A DNA stretch of 64,000 nucleotides from the NCBI GenBank assembly GCA_921293015.1, contig OV121092.1, positions 11,786,001-11,850,000 on the forward strand, read 5' to 3'. This stretch comes from Phorcus lineatus (taxonomy: Eukaryota; Mollusca; Gastropoda; Trochida; Trochidae). Positions 62,201-64,000 of the stretch are shown here, in pieces (position 1 is the stretch's first letter; every line of letters begins with the position of its first letter). Made by a program: the position numbers and the translations under genes. Below the pieces are notes generated by a model, which saw only the letters and a program-made list of their open reading frames with translations, did no database searches and was not told the DNA's origin.

Positions 62201-64000
62201 ATGCAAGTTGAGTGGCAACAAACTTCATAGGTTGGCTTATCTCAGATGGCAGACCACACTGCACGCTCGAGGGTTGAAGTTAAGCTTGTTAATGCAGAAG
62301 TCAATCTTGACTATTGCATTTCTGAAATAAATGGTCGAAAAAAATTCCAGCTAGCCAAATAAATTCAGCAAGACTATGAAATCTAAAATCTTTACTTATC
62401 CTAAGTAACAACATTCTCTAGCCCAGCTTCCATTTCACAAGTCATGAGCTATCAGATTGTTGATGCATTATATCAATTCCACAGAAGCACCAACCTGAGA
62501 GATTCATGAGTGGTCCAGCCCGACCCGATGAGTGTGTTCTCGTCAAACAGCTTGTCTATACACGGCACGAACTCTGCACAAGGAAACGATTGTTGGAATT
62601 GTTATATATATCATAGCATAATGATTAAATGGGAAATTAATCAACTCCTAAATTGAACCAAATGATCAAAATGACATTTAATGATTGAACCATACAAACA
62701 ACATACAGTAGAAATCTATAAACTCAAAGTTGAAATTGAGGTCATAGTGATTATTCTTAACTTGAAGTTCAGCTTTGGGGATCTCAAAACTTTTATGGAG
62801 GGTTTGGGGGTCGTGAAGGAATAGCCATTTTTAAAGTAACAAAAGAAGACACCCACTGTTTCTGAGATCAGTGGAGAGGATATGTCTGGCTGCTATGAGA
62901 AGTTCTTTCCGCAGATGCGCCACTTCCTGCGGGCACAGTGTTAGCAATCCCAGAAGGCCTTGCACCATCTGCTGTGAGTGGTTGTTCACCTGGCCCTGAA
63001 ACAAAGTGTGTAACAGAATTTGTGATATCTACATACACATGTATATGTGACGACATTCAAACATGCATACTAACAGCAACTTGTTTTGGTTCAACGTTCA
63101 GCCGCCATTTTTTATGCTACGTCATCAACTCTGTTCACTTGTTAAGGTTGTGAGGAAAACTTATATTTCTAAATGTAATGATTATAGAGCATGATAAAGA
63201 ACATCACATATGAAACACTTAACCATTTTATACATCAGTTACCAATTTGGATTGTAAAAATCATAAGCAAGTTGGATAACATATCTTTCAACTTAGATAA
63301 AAATTGAAAATGAATCAGAATATTAAATTAATGATTATGTCTATGTACCTGGTATATTCTGATGATGTACGCCAGAAAGGAGAGAGTTTTTATCTGGGCA
63401 GCGATGAAGTCAACAAATACTTCTTTGTTGAATGATGGACTTGATCTGAAAGAAAAAGAAAGCATTTAAACTCATGTCAGTTTACATTACGCAAACTTCT
63501 TATTTTGATATTTGGAGACCTTGTGCTTTCACTGTTAACAGTATCCTAGTTGAAAGAATAAATCAACTTTAATCAATGATAGTTACACAGTTGAAATGAT
63601 TTATCCTAATTGTGCAGTGTGAATAGTGTTATACTAATCAAAAAGTCACACATCCAAGGGAGGTAATCAGCTTCACGGGATTGCACTTGATGCAGTGGAG
63701 AATTATTTGAAAAAAATACCTAAAACCTTCAATGAAACCCAAATTCCATTGCAGGGCATAACACTTGCCAACCTCAAACACTGGTTAAGGTTAGCCTTAC
63801 TGCAATCCAAGACTGTTATGTTCCAGCTCTTCAACATTCTGCACCGGAACGTCATAGTCTACTACTTATTACCTTTGAGCACACTTACTCAAAATTAACT
63901 TTTTTGCAAAGCAGAAAGGTTGCAATTAACCAGAGATTAAGATAGGCACGCTTGATGGATTGCAGGAGAAACTCGAGGAAGCCAATAATTGTGTTCACCT
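4319..64000 (-). CDS. TRRAP: TRRAP (transformation/transcription domain-associated protein), 5' end outside window
   Basis: Very large scaffold protein of the PIKK family that lacks kinase activity. In animals it is the activator-binding subunit of the nuclear SAGA and TIP60/NuA4 histone acetyltransferase complexes. I compared translated exons with the human protein from memory. Matches run without a gap from an exon reading FNKEVFVDFIAAQIK to the terminal MDPAWHPWL and stop. In all, 81 coding exons (80 plus a 21-nt microexon) were placed with AG/GT borders, and their phases add up to exactly 3,616 codons including the stop, after one split codon at the 5' edge. Human TRRAP is about 3,830-3,860 residues, so about 270 N-terminal residues lie to the right of the window. 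Exon coordinates are in the block entries. Introns hold two DIRS elements, a hAT transposon, SINEs and MITE-like repeats. Family and orientation are certain; a few exon ends could shift by a few bases. Confidence 0.97.
5470..5706. repeat. DIRS element 1, left inverted terminal repeat
   Basis: About 215 bp reads as the inverse complement of 11769..11984. It shares words such as GGATCCTCCTTGGGGTACTA and ACAGGTTGTGACTATTTTTA. The outermost tip (GAACAAACCTGCAGAGG) is unique to this end. Confidence 0.9.
5743..5840. repeat. DIRS element 1, internal complementary region
   Basis: The first half is the inverse complement of the left tip and the second half that of the right tip. The centre CAGGTTTGTTCGATTCTTTT marks where the two ends would meet in a circle. 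This is the hallmark of DIRS-type replication. Confidence 0.88.
6219..9251 (-). mobile_element. DIRS element 1: reverse transcriptase / RNase H / tyrosine recombinase frame
   Basis: A 1,010-codon open frame. The N-terminal third is a reverse transcriptase (SSIDLKDAYLHVPMH, LPFGISTAP, HPYLDDWLI). The middle is RNase H-like (VQTDASLSGWGG, LELRAVRKVF, DNVRADALSRR). The C-terminal third is a tyrosine recombinase-like domain (VAVTSGRRVGDIHAM, KAHSVRAVATSKAY). It is part of the retroelement fossil at 5470..11984. Confidence 0.9.
9293..10897 (-). mobile_element. DIRS element 1: gag-like frame
   Basis: A 534-codon open frame with a Pro/Gly/Ser-rich first half, a helical middle (ELGQALFPGSATVIKDFAER) and a basic Gly/Lys-rich tail (KGGNPGKKGKSRKGKQPKG). 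This is the usual make-up of a DIRS gag-like protein. The preceding small Cys-rich frame (10926..11177, CVDCGSSIPQTDGHPSC) resembles the zinc-ribbon segment often found at the start of such proteins. Confidence 0.75.
11769..11984. repeat. DIRS element 1, right inverted terminal repeat
   Basis: Inverse complement of the left repeat. It ends in CCTTCTGAAAAAGAATC at the junction with host intron DNA. No target-site duplication is apparent, as expected for tyrosine-recombinase integration. Confidence 0.9.
14533..17926 (-). CDS. TRRAP: TRRAP exons, end of FAT and entry to the kinase-like domain (7 exons)
   Basis: Exons, 5' to 3': 17804..17926, 17291..17463, 16930..17029, 16511..16718, 15508..15597, 14874..14967, 14533..14640. 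The first exon and the start of the second code a long low-complexity linker (APPTAPPTPEPTANTGSS, then a Ser-rich run) that human TRRAP lacks or has only in short form. It sits between KIEQRER and APMWRCSRIMHMQRELHPT. Later landmarks are MVWFRENWYEEVLRQLRQG, TPHTLNFVKKLVSTFGVG, SAASESLARRAQATAQDP, LHNLINKLKKWIKILEAKTK, IEEKCRFLSNFS, RIARFMPRVEIVQKHNTAAR and RLYIRGHNGK, the last being where the kinase-like fold begins. Confidence 0.95.
15672..16030 (-). mobile_element. SINE with tRNA-like box A and 5S rRNA-like head
   Basis: Read on the minus strand, the head has GTAGCTCAGTTGAC (like a tRNA box A). It is followed by AAGTTAAGCATC, then GGCGTGGCTCG and GGATGGGTGG, which parallel box A, the intermediate element and box C of 5S rRNA. 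The 3' end carries GAGCGCCTTGAGCA and GCGCTATATAAATACCC, a tail type shared by many marine invertebrate SINEs. It lies in the TRRAP intron between exons 16511..16718 and 15508..15597. Pol III transcription is an inference. Confidence 0.75.
18139..23596 (-). CDS. TRRAP: TRRAP exons, FAT domain (9 exons)
   Basis: Exons, 5' to 3': 23505..23596, 22897..23032, 22585..22686, 21841..21936, 21296..21414, 20845..20962, 19900..20124, 19283..19494, 18565..18753. Exon 18139..18287 follows and is included here. Landmarks are ASPTVLPEYRLWEDHWIR, NPYLVLESAWRVPNWTLMKD, MSCPKELAWRVNLYRGYIAI, EWRRLPTIVSHIHVPLLQ, DDLSHWSDIFTWRQHHYQFI, MLGVHASAQAIIHFGKIARK, IHTIPSVPIVDCFQKIRQQV, STNLKYFTKEMTAEFYALKG, MFLAQINRSDEANKSFSAAV, YLHACRHQNEGKSRKYLAKV and LISQ-like LLSQVGRMYPQAVYFPIRTL. 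Exon 22585..22686 has two GT donors six bases apart. The shorter form (from 22591) matches human length better, while the longer has the better donor. Confidence 0.95.
20293..20320. repeat. (TA)n microsatellite
   Basis: A run of alternating T and A of about 28 bp in a TRRAP intron. Confidence 0.9.
20433..20788. mobile_element. MITE-like element with TACC(A/G)TATTCGAC ends
   Basis: The left end reads TACCATATTCGACTTAATAA. The right end complement reads TACCGTATTCGACGTGATAA, followed on both sides by a C-rich GCCC word. The 356-bp interior has no coding potential. Such ends are typical of a non-autonomous DNA transposon; I cannot name the superfamily. The target duplication is unclear. Confidence 0.7.
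21550..21641 (+). mobile_element. SINE 3' fragment
   Basis: AGCGCTATGAGCATTC, then TTAAGCGCATTATAAATGCA and a (TTA)n tail. This is the 3' tail type of the SINE at 15672..16030 (GCGCTATATAAAT) in a different subfamily. The head is absent, so the copy is 5'-truncated. Confidence 0.65.
22119..22412. mobile_element. hAT-type MITE, 294 bp
   Basis: The ends read CAGGGTTTGGGTCAAGTACA and, as complement, CAGGGTTGGTGTCAAGTACA. Flanks GTTCAGAA and GTTCCAAT could be a decayed 8-bp target duplication (five of eight bases agree). The interior is packed with AAGTAC/GTACTT words, probable subterminal transposase-binding repeats. No coding capacity. Confidence 0.8.
23759..28019 (-). CDS. TRRAP: TRRAP exons, start of the FAT domain (4 exons), intron holds the second DIRS copy
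   Basis: Exons, 5' to 3': 27900..28019, 27546..27689, 27283..27423, 23759..23917. Landmarks are DLFPRIWKILSEKQQQ, ELVPFLCSGSHVIQKDCQPS, VHCFLEGLSLCVPAVPIRPC, LGRTHNLWHRVCLLLEQMAF, LCDLYSLLKEEDMWAGLWAK and TTAIAYEQHGFFEQAQNAFE. FAT domains of PIKKs are helical TPR-like repeats that wrap the kinase-like domain. The intron between the last two exons is 3.4 kb and is almost entirely the shortened DIRS element 23950..27178. Compared with human, the TTEFYEQE linker is replaced by a Ser/Glu stretch (SGSEYEFEPVTSPHQ). Confidence 0.95.
23950..24187. repeat. DIRS element 2, left inverted terminal repeat
   Basis: Inverse complement of 26960..27178. It shares GGATCCTCCTTGGGGTACTA with element 1 but has a different inner part (CTGGCGATAACTAGTCCGCC). 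Confidence 0.88.
24225..24323. repeat. DIRS element 2, internal complementary region
   Basis: Joins the complements of both tips around CAGGTTTGTTCGATTCTTTT, the same centre as in element 1. The circle-junction plan is therefore kept in both subfamilies. Confidence 0.86.
26960..27178. repeat. DIRS element 2, right inverted terminal repeat
   Basis: The complementary partner of 23950..24187, ending in CCTTCCTGAAAAAGAATC at the host junction. Confidence 0.88.
28133..28238. mobile_element. Short MITE-like element, 106 bp
   Basis: The ends are CCTTTCACAAA and its complement TTTGTGAAAGG. Inside are several CTAAGGT/ACCTTAG palindromic words, so the whole sequence can fold on itself. Non-coding. 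Confidence 0.65.
28383..32581 (-). CDS. TRRAP: TRRAP exons, solenoid leading into the FAT domain (7 exons)
   Basis: Exons, 5' to 3': 32492..32581, 31758..31976, 31238..31470, 30392..30740, 29824..30069, 29357..29467, 28952..29134. The neighbouring exon 28383..28532 follows and is included here. Landmarks are DAVVNFLLRIACQ, SPGEVLSRKCVGLLKHVL, SFKPLQRGIAACMTC, AVHSLLSRLMSHFPTEP, PSQLFSTLMILKAACMHNQ, MSLEMRKSFIGQILVGLIEK, LNAQFLDLVNYIYRDDSLQG, LYITCSQNWEAMGAHFWIKQ and VVNLADSHDRATFAIVSKMK. The 349-nt exon is the longest in the gene. The acidic stretch EEPMDVESVDSNKEE is a poorly conserved linker, as in human. Confidence 0.95.
33315..33335 (-). CDS. TRRAP: TRRAP 21-nt microexon (LKDSFAR)
   Basis: Flanked by an acceptor CTACTGTTTTAG and a donor CCAGG/GTATAA. 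It is phase 0 on both sides between exons 33476..33598 and 32492..32581. Including it gives SGALKDSFARS where human TRRAP has TGAISAVFGRS. The exon is supported by homology and phase, not by transcript data, and because it is a whole number of codons it could be skipped without a frame change. Confidence 0.75.
33315..35023 (-). CDS. TRRAP: TRRAP exons, central linker region (4 exons including a 21-nt microexon)
   Basis: Exons, 5' to 3': 34924..35023, 34349..34453, 33476..33598, microexon 33315..33335. Landmarks are HYKVYYPVRHHLIQHMVNSL, QRLGFTAN, RKLAVELADVIIKWELQRIK and VKRSASIDSPQQPDKRSR. The last of these is a basic, Ser-rich segment at the place where human TRRAP has IKRGLSVDS, and it looks like a nuclear-localisation-type linker. 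The microexon adds LKDSFAR so that the joined protein reads SGALKDSFARS. The human text at this point is TGAISAVFGRS. The acceptor side of the first exon has tandem copies at 35112..35403. Confidence 0.9.
33676..33962. mobile_element. MITE-like element with about 45-bp inverted ends
   Basis: Left GATCCAGCTCCTTCCATATA and right-complement GATCAAGCTCCTTCCATATA continue in parallel (CCCTGAT, then GCCAAA) for about 45 bp. The 285-bp interior is non-coding. The exact borders and target duplication are uncertain. Confidence 0.75.
34015..34311 (-). mobile_element. tRNA-derived SINE, apparently full length
   Basis: On the minus strand the head reads GTGGTTAGCGCGTTCGGCTT (box A region), then GGTTCGAATCC (box B). 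About 170 bp of body follows, and then a tail AAAGCGGTGTTAAACC with (ACTC)n. The box A to box B spacing is tRNA-like. The tail is of the type I associate with mollusc SINEs. It lies in the TRRAP intron 5' of exon 33476..33598. Confidence 0.85.
35112..35403 (-). repeat. Tandem copies of the acceptor side of TRRAP exon 34924..35023
   Basis: TAGTACACCTTG plus CACAACCAGCTGACTGCAGT, which in the exon is the splice acceptor with the first codons, recurs at 35112..35155. More decayed copies begin near 35226 and 35393, with a period of about 115-122 bp. Intron sequence CATGGCAGGTGATACATCAA is copied too. The second copy keeps a CTGCAG acceptor but reaches a stop after about ten codons. Confidence 0.85.
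35540..35930 (+). mobile_element. LINE 3' end fragment (non-LTR retrotransposon, 5'-truncated)
   Basis: The translation contains VVDSRLPIKTGRWYKI, then REHRSCHSY, GDEFPFMLECNLLNELRNKY. This resembles the C-terminal tail behind the reverse transcriptase of animal LINEs of the CR1/jockey type (ETGRW, C..C, DE.HF..EC, LR.KY). It is followed by an untranslated tail ending AAATTTGACTTGACTGG, a common LINE 3' end. Cys residues of the knuckle are partly lost, so it is a dead fragment. It is opposite in orientation to TRRAP. Confidence 0.65.
36736..42096 (-). CDS. TRRAP: TRRAP exons, central solenoid (4 exons), intron split by the hAT insertion
   Basis: Exons, 5' to 3': 41849..42096, 41240..41393, 37447..37554, 36736..36809. 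Landmarks are DNVISIFITRIIDPENPFG, LLVEQASPHIHDAANK, LRRLMTFAWPCLLSK, GHLLLAHIIAKFAIHKRIVL, FHSLLKAHAVEARSVVRQAL, PAMPGRMEDGN and TKKIIVEEGHSVGQLVHIL. Between the second and third exon lies a 3.7-kb intron filled mainly by the hAT element at 37679..41157. Phases across that intron are both zero, so a normal splice removes the element. Confidence 0.95.
36905..36946. repeat. Simple repeat, CTACAT/CTACGT type
   Basis: Hexamer-like words TCTACATCTACGTCTACATC followed by TACGACTACTACC, next to TRRAP exon 36736..36809. Confidence 0.75.
38306..40531 (-). CDS. hAT-family transposase (ZNF862-like), intact 741 codons
   Basis: Residues about 65-130 form a zinc-finger-like segment (C89, C92 in NCNICRK, later SITRHRDGIEHKHA). 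The RNase H-like core shows a first acidic motif FAIMLDESTDITVDKRLSV, then SLATDGAAVMMGKRTG and QTHCVAHRLNLACVDA, then a SIRWLG motif. The C-terminal hAT dimerisation segment has SVECERSFSAQNRLKSKYRS and ISNEKLDTLLKI. The start at 40531 gives MASSQQRGRK; no upstream in-frame Met is evident. Proteins of this kind are annotated as zinc finger protein 862-like in many animals, some of them domesticated. Here the surrounding inverted ends and target duplication show a transposon gene. Single exon, no stops. Confidence 0.92.
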   Translation of the reverse strand: MASSQQRGRKTTVSKPQTNTLFSYIENKGKESKQIATSIINNILENVHHNYQKRRHTGERVSKKTMTEWKNKFPWLEFCDKQGQMVMNCNICRKYQVSLQLTNVWSHEGTNNIQMSSITRHRDGIEHKHACEKNTAEVDCTENECDDDQNISSISQNEKILFNTVYYSAYCETPSVRINDLLDLQRMNGLDVKYRNLSWDTISDIQHCISQVLTTHVVTDIKKSDVFAIMLDESTDITVDKRLSVCVRYIKHGEALTSFLCNTHLDDGCAHTVVGGVVSEFRKMGLELNKCTSLATDGAAVMMGKRTGVGKQMQAKHSPFCVQTHCVAHRLNLACVDAIKKMDYLLKFREKFNSLYFFINGSSNRTITLKKIQKLLDEPELTIKEAHSIRWLGLKSAVEAVFECYSSVLATLSKFAEEKNPSAKGLFKYFSDYKVLLTVAFMLDVHTELAILSTELQKKNLLLSEFEPLIDSTLEKLQSMEETDGQALADIKEKITMKDGDTFYGEDKLTHRSSMDSEFKGLRQEYIKNICKNMRSRFQQDDRQILRDFSQVFDPNLVRAATSSSDDALAHLADFYGSEKSVKVVEGDMQQGYDETVTVVQPILNRTELMNEWPRLRAMMKGAYCNYEFSQVCRTVINVHSSLLPNCGILAKIGLCMTITSVECERSFSAQNRLKSKYRSSISNEKLDTLLKIKMLGPQMTTFDCSPAVQIWLKKKRRRKSRLTADFKARPVKLRRVSPEC
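40549..40810. repeat. Inverted repeat in the hAT upstream region
   Basis: A 19-bp word AAGGCCAAGTTCGAGTGGT (40549..40567) has its exact complement at 40792..40810. Weaker pairing continues inward (AACAATAGT with GAAAATAGT). The right-hand end of the transposase frame is only 17 bp away, so the structure spans the likely promoter and 5' UTR. It could be a nested small element or a regulatory palindrome. Confidence 0.75.
41565..41739. mobile_element. hAT-type MITE, 175 bp, with 6-bp target duplication
   Basis: The ends CAGGGATTGGGAAAG and CTTTCCCAATCCCTG are flanked by the perfect direct repeat ATAGAG (41559..41564 and 41740..41745). The interior contains GGGCCATTTTGCACATT and its decayed complement. 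Non-coding. It lies between TRRAP exons 41849..42096 and 41240..41393. Confidence 0.85.
42445..46654 (-). CDS. TRRAP: TRRAP exons, central solenoid (9 exons)
   Basis: Exons, 5' to 3': 46583..46654, 46224..46343, 45639..45758, 44965..45057, 44318..44443, 43820..43879, 43492..43559, 42951..43062, 42445..42534. Landmarks are AHLKKLLEVIAVAQKSGQK, IVNLFHLIPAASKNMLEQL, AGSPFREPLMKFLLRYPTQT, KDGQPFRDVLQLNPMRLVN, IRLISVLVQFDEEWLPKH, IWVSDSFQERHRKV, HWKEPALLVRCLLNFF and FFKFVDVFHDQNWPQELKA. The human GGAQTAVRPGS linker is shortened to TQSASPLTSAATTKSE. The donor side of exon 45639..45758 has a decayed duplicate in the next intron (45487..45560). Confidence 0.94.
45487..45560 (-). repeat. Decayed copy of the donor side of TRRAP exon 45639..45758
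   Basis: GAGTGG-TCTATTGAT then TGGAGAAAGT..GGTCACCTA is shared with 45595..45660, where it is intron plus the GTAGGTGACC donor and the last exon codons. In the copy the donor reads GTTAGGTGACC and the coding part has drifted. Confidence 0.7.
46934..49493 (-). CDS. TRRAP: TRRAP exons, HEAT region (6 exons)
   Basis: Exons, 5' to 3': 49308..49493, 48912..49061, 48345..48431, 47817..47913, 47462..47583, 46934..47104. Landmarks are SFHEVTHELVRQVTSPN, DIMEPHREVLQDMIPPKKH, LLRHQPLNAQIGLM, EGNTFCTTLEPRLFTMDIN, LCEADDTILLKLPCYKN, YKALNSTNSELQEAAHGCMK and FIGGCTIETDTVHTAIRPLL. Compared with human, LLRHQPANAQIGLM and PPKKHLL are matched almost residue for residue. Lengths agree with the human protein, so no exon appears to be missing here. 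Confidence 0.95.
49784..49826 (-). repeat. Decayed copy of the donor side of TRRAP exon 49893..50004
   Basis: On the minus strand it reads MLYVIMDLTVE followed by GTAACC. The true exon ends LLFVMMDLTGE followed by GTAACTGC. The copy lies about 105 bp into the intron and has kept its donor. Confidence 0.75.
49893..52994 (-). CDS. TRRAP: TRRAP exons, HEAT region (5 exons) including the one feeding the 42-bp donor array
   Basis: Exons, 5' to 3': 52843..52994, 51923..52023, 51465..51736, 50477..50562, 49893..50004. Landmarks are FSRRQAWDLIKCFLVSVMNL, KVHEQALTGMFG, MVRHYTMIAISQQCGPFPVG, LIDALAVIMGHEEKELCK, ACQLPLFEYLVDRMCSLCY and FLKALLFVMMDLTGE. The human insert after QQCGPF is missing, replaced by a short PVGDKQNKLQ stretch. 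The first exon ends THS plus AG of a split codon, at the first of 16 repeated donors. Only that donor keeps the frame, because in most units a TAG codon directly follows. Confidence 0.95.
50871..51359. mobile_element. MITE-like element, 489 bp
   Basis: GGCTATGCCTGATT at the left matches the complement of AATCAGGCATAGCC at the right. A weaker parallel continues inward for about 40 bp (GGCG.A.TATC). The interior carries several CCGGCG/CGCCGG words, unlike the AT-rich intron around it. The 82-codon frame inside (51094..51339) has no family resemblance. Confidence 0.6.
52207..52884 (-). repeat. Minisatellite, 42 bp x 16, made of a TRRAP exon end plus splice donor
   Basis: The unit on the minus strand reads GACAAACAGACTCTC then ACACACCTGTTTACTCACTC and CAGGTAG. 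It starts inside exon 52843..52994: the unit nearest the exon encodes DKQTLSHLFTHS and its donor ends the exon. Fifteen more units follow in the intron, nearly all with a CAG/GTAGG donor. Two units (junctions near 52335 and 52503) have AGTAAGGGC instead and are four units apart, which suggests a later four-unit amplification. As 42 is divisible by three, repetitive open frames appear on both strands by chance. Confidence 0.95.
53389..55886 (-). CDS. TRRAP: TRRAP exons, HEAT region (5 exons)
   Basis: Exons, 5' to 3': 55721..55886, 55371..55537, 54690..54779, 53816..53926, 53389..53478. This is one of the most conserved stretches of the protein. Landmarks are KEPYNYFLLLRALFRSIGGG, HMKDLFVELCLTVPVRLSS, YLPMLMDPLVSALNGSQTL, TLELCVDNLQPDFLYDHIQP, ALWRTLRNPQDNIAHVAFR, VLGKFGGGNRKMLREPQR and CITIHFQDTKVPIMLPVEK. 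Identity with the human protein here is close to complete, which makes gene identification secure. Confidence 0.96.
56368..59929 (-). CDS. TRRAP: TRRAP exons, HEAT region (7 exons)
   Basis: Exons, 5' to 3': 59791..59929, 58962..59106, 58558..58615, 58193..58246, 57591..57629, 56821..56917, 56368..56462. Landmarks are DCRSLVKTLVCGVKTITWG, LVKYALEALDIYTVN, VRTKEEKEVLEHFAGV, FTMMSPITFKEIF, YMVERIHNNYALQ, IVANSFLANLQTSATFATIL and LYLKLFKLVFGSVSLFAAEN. The exons of 58, 54 and 39 nt are unusually small. The donor end of the first exon has been tandemly copied into its intron (see 59400..59830). Confidence 0.93.
59400..59830 (-). repeat. Tandem copies of the donor side of TRRAP exon 59791..59929
   Basis: The exon end reads TTCTTTCTTGCAAGGCCATC then GGGAATG/GTAGG. 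Words TTGCAAG(G) plus ATTGGGAATG recur at about 59700..59733, 59596..59630 and 59487..59522, and a partial one lies at 59400..59420. Spacing is about 105 bp, each copy with the same intron sequence behind it (CATTTTGATGTTGAAGATC, GTAGCTAGAATAT). One intron copy keeps a GT at the donor place; others have lost it. Confidence 0.88.
60154..60174 (-). other. Candidate 21-nt microexon (KSGIMPR), unsupported by homology
   Basis: A good acceptor (TTTTTATTTCAG) and a CCAGG/GTAGC donor enclose 21 nt. The flanking TRRAP exons 60492..60672 and 59791..59929 are phase 0 there, so it could be included without a frame change. Human TRRAP has no counterpart that I recall. Speculative. Confidence 0.25.
60492..63445 (-). 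CDS. TRRAP: TRRAP exons, N-terminal HEAT region (6 exons)
   Basis: Exons, 5' to 3': 63349..63445, 62857..62995, 62495..62573, 61610..61814, 61153..61244, 60492..60672. They encode the conserved N-terminal solenoid. Landmarks are AAQIKTLSFLAYIIRIYQ, AHLRKELLIAARHIL, IDKLFDENTLIGSG, PLAYSTLADLVHHVR, SLPSSIQTMSCKLLLNLVE and LLMRMLEVFVLKF. The last exon codes a Ser/Pro/Lys-rich, poorly conserved linker (ADVKPSDTKATIEVKPAPP). Human TRRAP has its proline-rich insert at the same place, so the spacer is probably disordered. All junction phases agree. Confidence 0.93.
61827..61886 (+). mobile_element. SINE tail fragment next to a TRRAP splice acceptor
   Basis: AGTGAGTGAGTTATTGTTTT then ACGCTGCTTGGGCAATATTT resembles a repeat family common in gastropods (GTGAGTGAGTTTAGTTTTACG). 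On the minus strand its CACTCACTTTCT makes up the pyrimidine tract of the acceptor at exon 61610..61814, whose AG lies 11 bp further on. Confidence 0.6.
63950..64000 (-). CDS. TRRAP: Possible TRRAP exon at the window edge (partial)
   Basis: Just 5' of the first certain exon, the minus strand reads VSPAIHQA in a frame that ends on a GT donor with two spare bases. That is exactly the phase the next exon (63349..63445) needs. The human protein has VSAQARQH at this place, so the match is plausible but short. Another frame here is also open (NTIIGFLEF), and joining that one would create a stop. The exon start lies outside the window. Tentative. Confidence 0.35.

Larger units (their letters stand above)
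29468..63348. other. TRRAP introns of more than 300 bp with nothing recognised
   Basis: These hold AT-rich sequence without a feature that I can support: 30741..31237, 32582..33314, 36810..37446, 46655..46933, 50005..50476, 53479..53815, 53927..54689, 54780..55370, 55887..56367, 56918..57590, 57630..58192, 60673..61152, 61887..62494 and 62996..63348. A 22-bp-scale TAATAA-type simple repeat lies near 60280. Confidence 0.6.

Noticed and set aside
63695-63898. 67-codon plus-strand frame near the right edge
   Set aside because: Intron sequence of TRRAP on the opposite strand with no recognisable domain.

Overview
The window is animal nuclear DNA and is almost entirely one gene. A TRRAP orthologue (the PIKK-family pseudokinase scaffold of SAGA and TIP60/NuA4) runs on the minus strand from beyond the right edge to its stop codon at 4319..4321. 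I could place 80 coding exons and one 21-nt microexon by homology and splice sites (81 in all), with a consistent reading phase at every junction, giving about 3,615 residues. Only roughly the first 270 residues lie outside the window. Dense introns, tRNA- and 5S-like SINEs, and SINE tails ending in GTGAGTGAG next to a TTTTACGC/TTTAACAC-CGC box fit a marine lophotrochozoan, most likely a mollusc. That assignment rests on remembered repeat families, not on a search.

Layout from right to left (5' to 3' of the gene): HEAT-repeat solenoid exons from 63445 down to about 28383; the FAT region from about 28019 to 15508; the kinase-like domain without catalytic motifs from 14967 to 12131; the FATC C-terminus in two exons at 5120..5225 and 4319..4428. 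From 1 to 4318 lies 3' flanking DNA in which I recognise no second gene.

Three large mobile elements sit in introns, all coding in the same direction as TRRAP. They are a DIRS-family tyrosine-recombinase retroelement that looks whole (5470..11984), a shorter related DIRS copy (23950..27178), and a hAT-like DNA transposon with an intact 741-codon transposase, 15-bp inverted ends and a 5-bp target duplication (37679..41157). Smaller items are two SINEs and two SINE fragments, a LINE tail and several MITE-like inverted-repeat elements.

The most unusual signal is that TRRAP exon edges have repeatedly been copied in tandem into the neighbouring intron or 3' UTR, at six places. The most striking is a 42-bp unit repeated 16 times at 52207..52884. 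Each unit carries the end of an exon plus a splice-donor-like sequence, so the spliceosome faces an array of near-identical 5' splice sites, nearly all followed by an in-frame stop. A homology-supported 21-nt microexon (33315..33335) is a second notable point.
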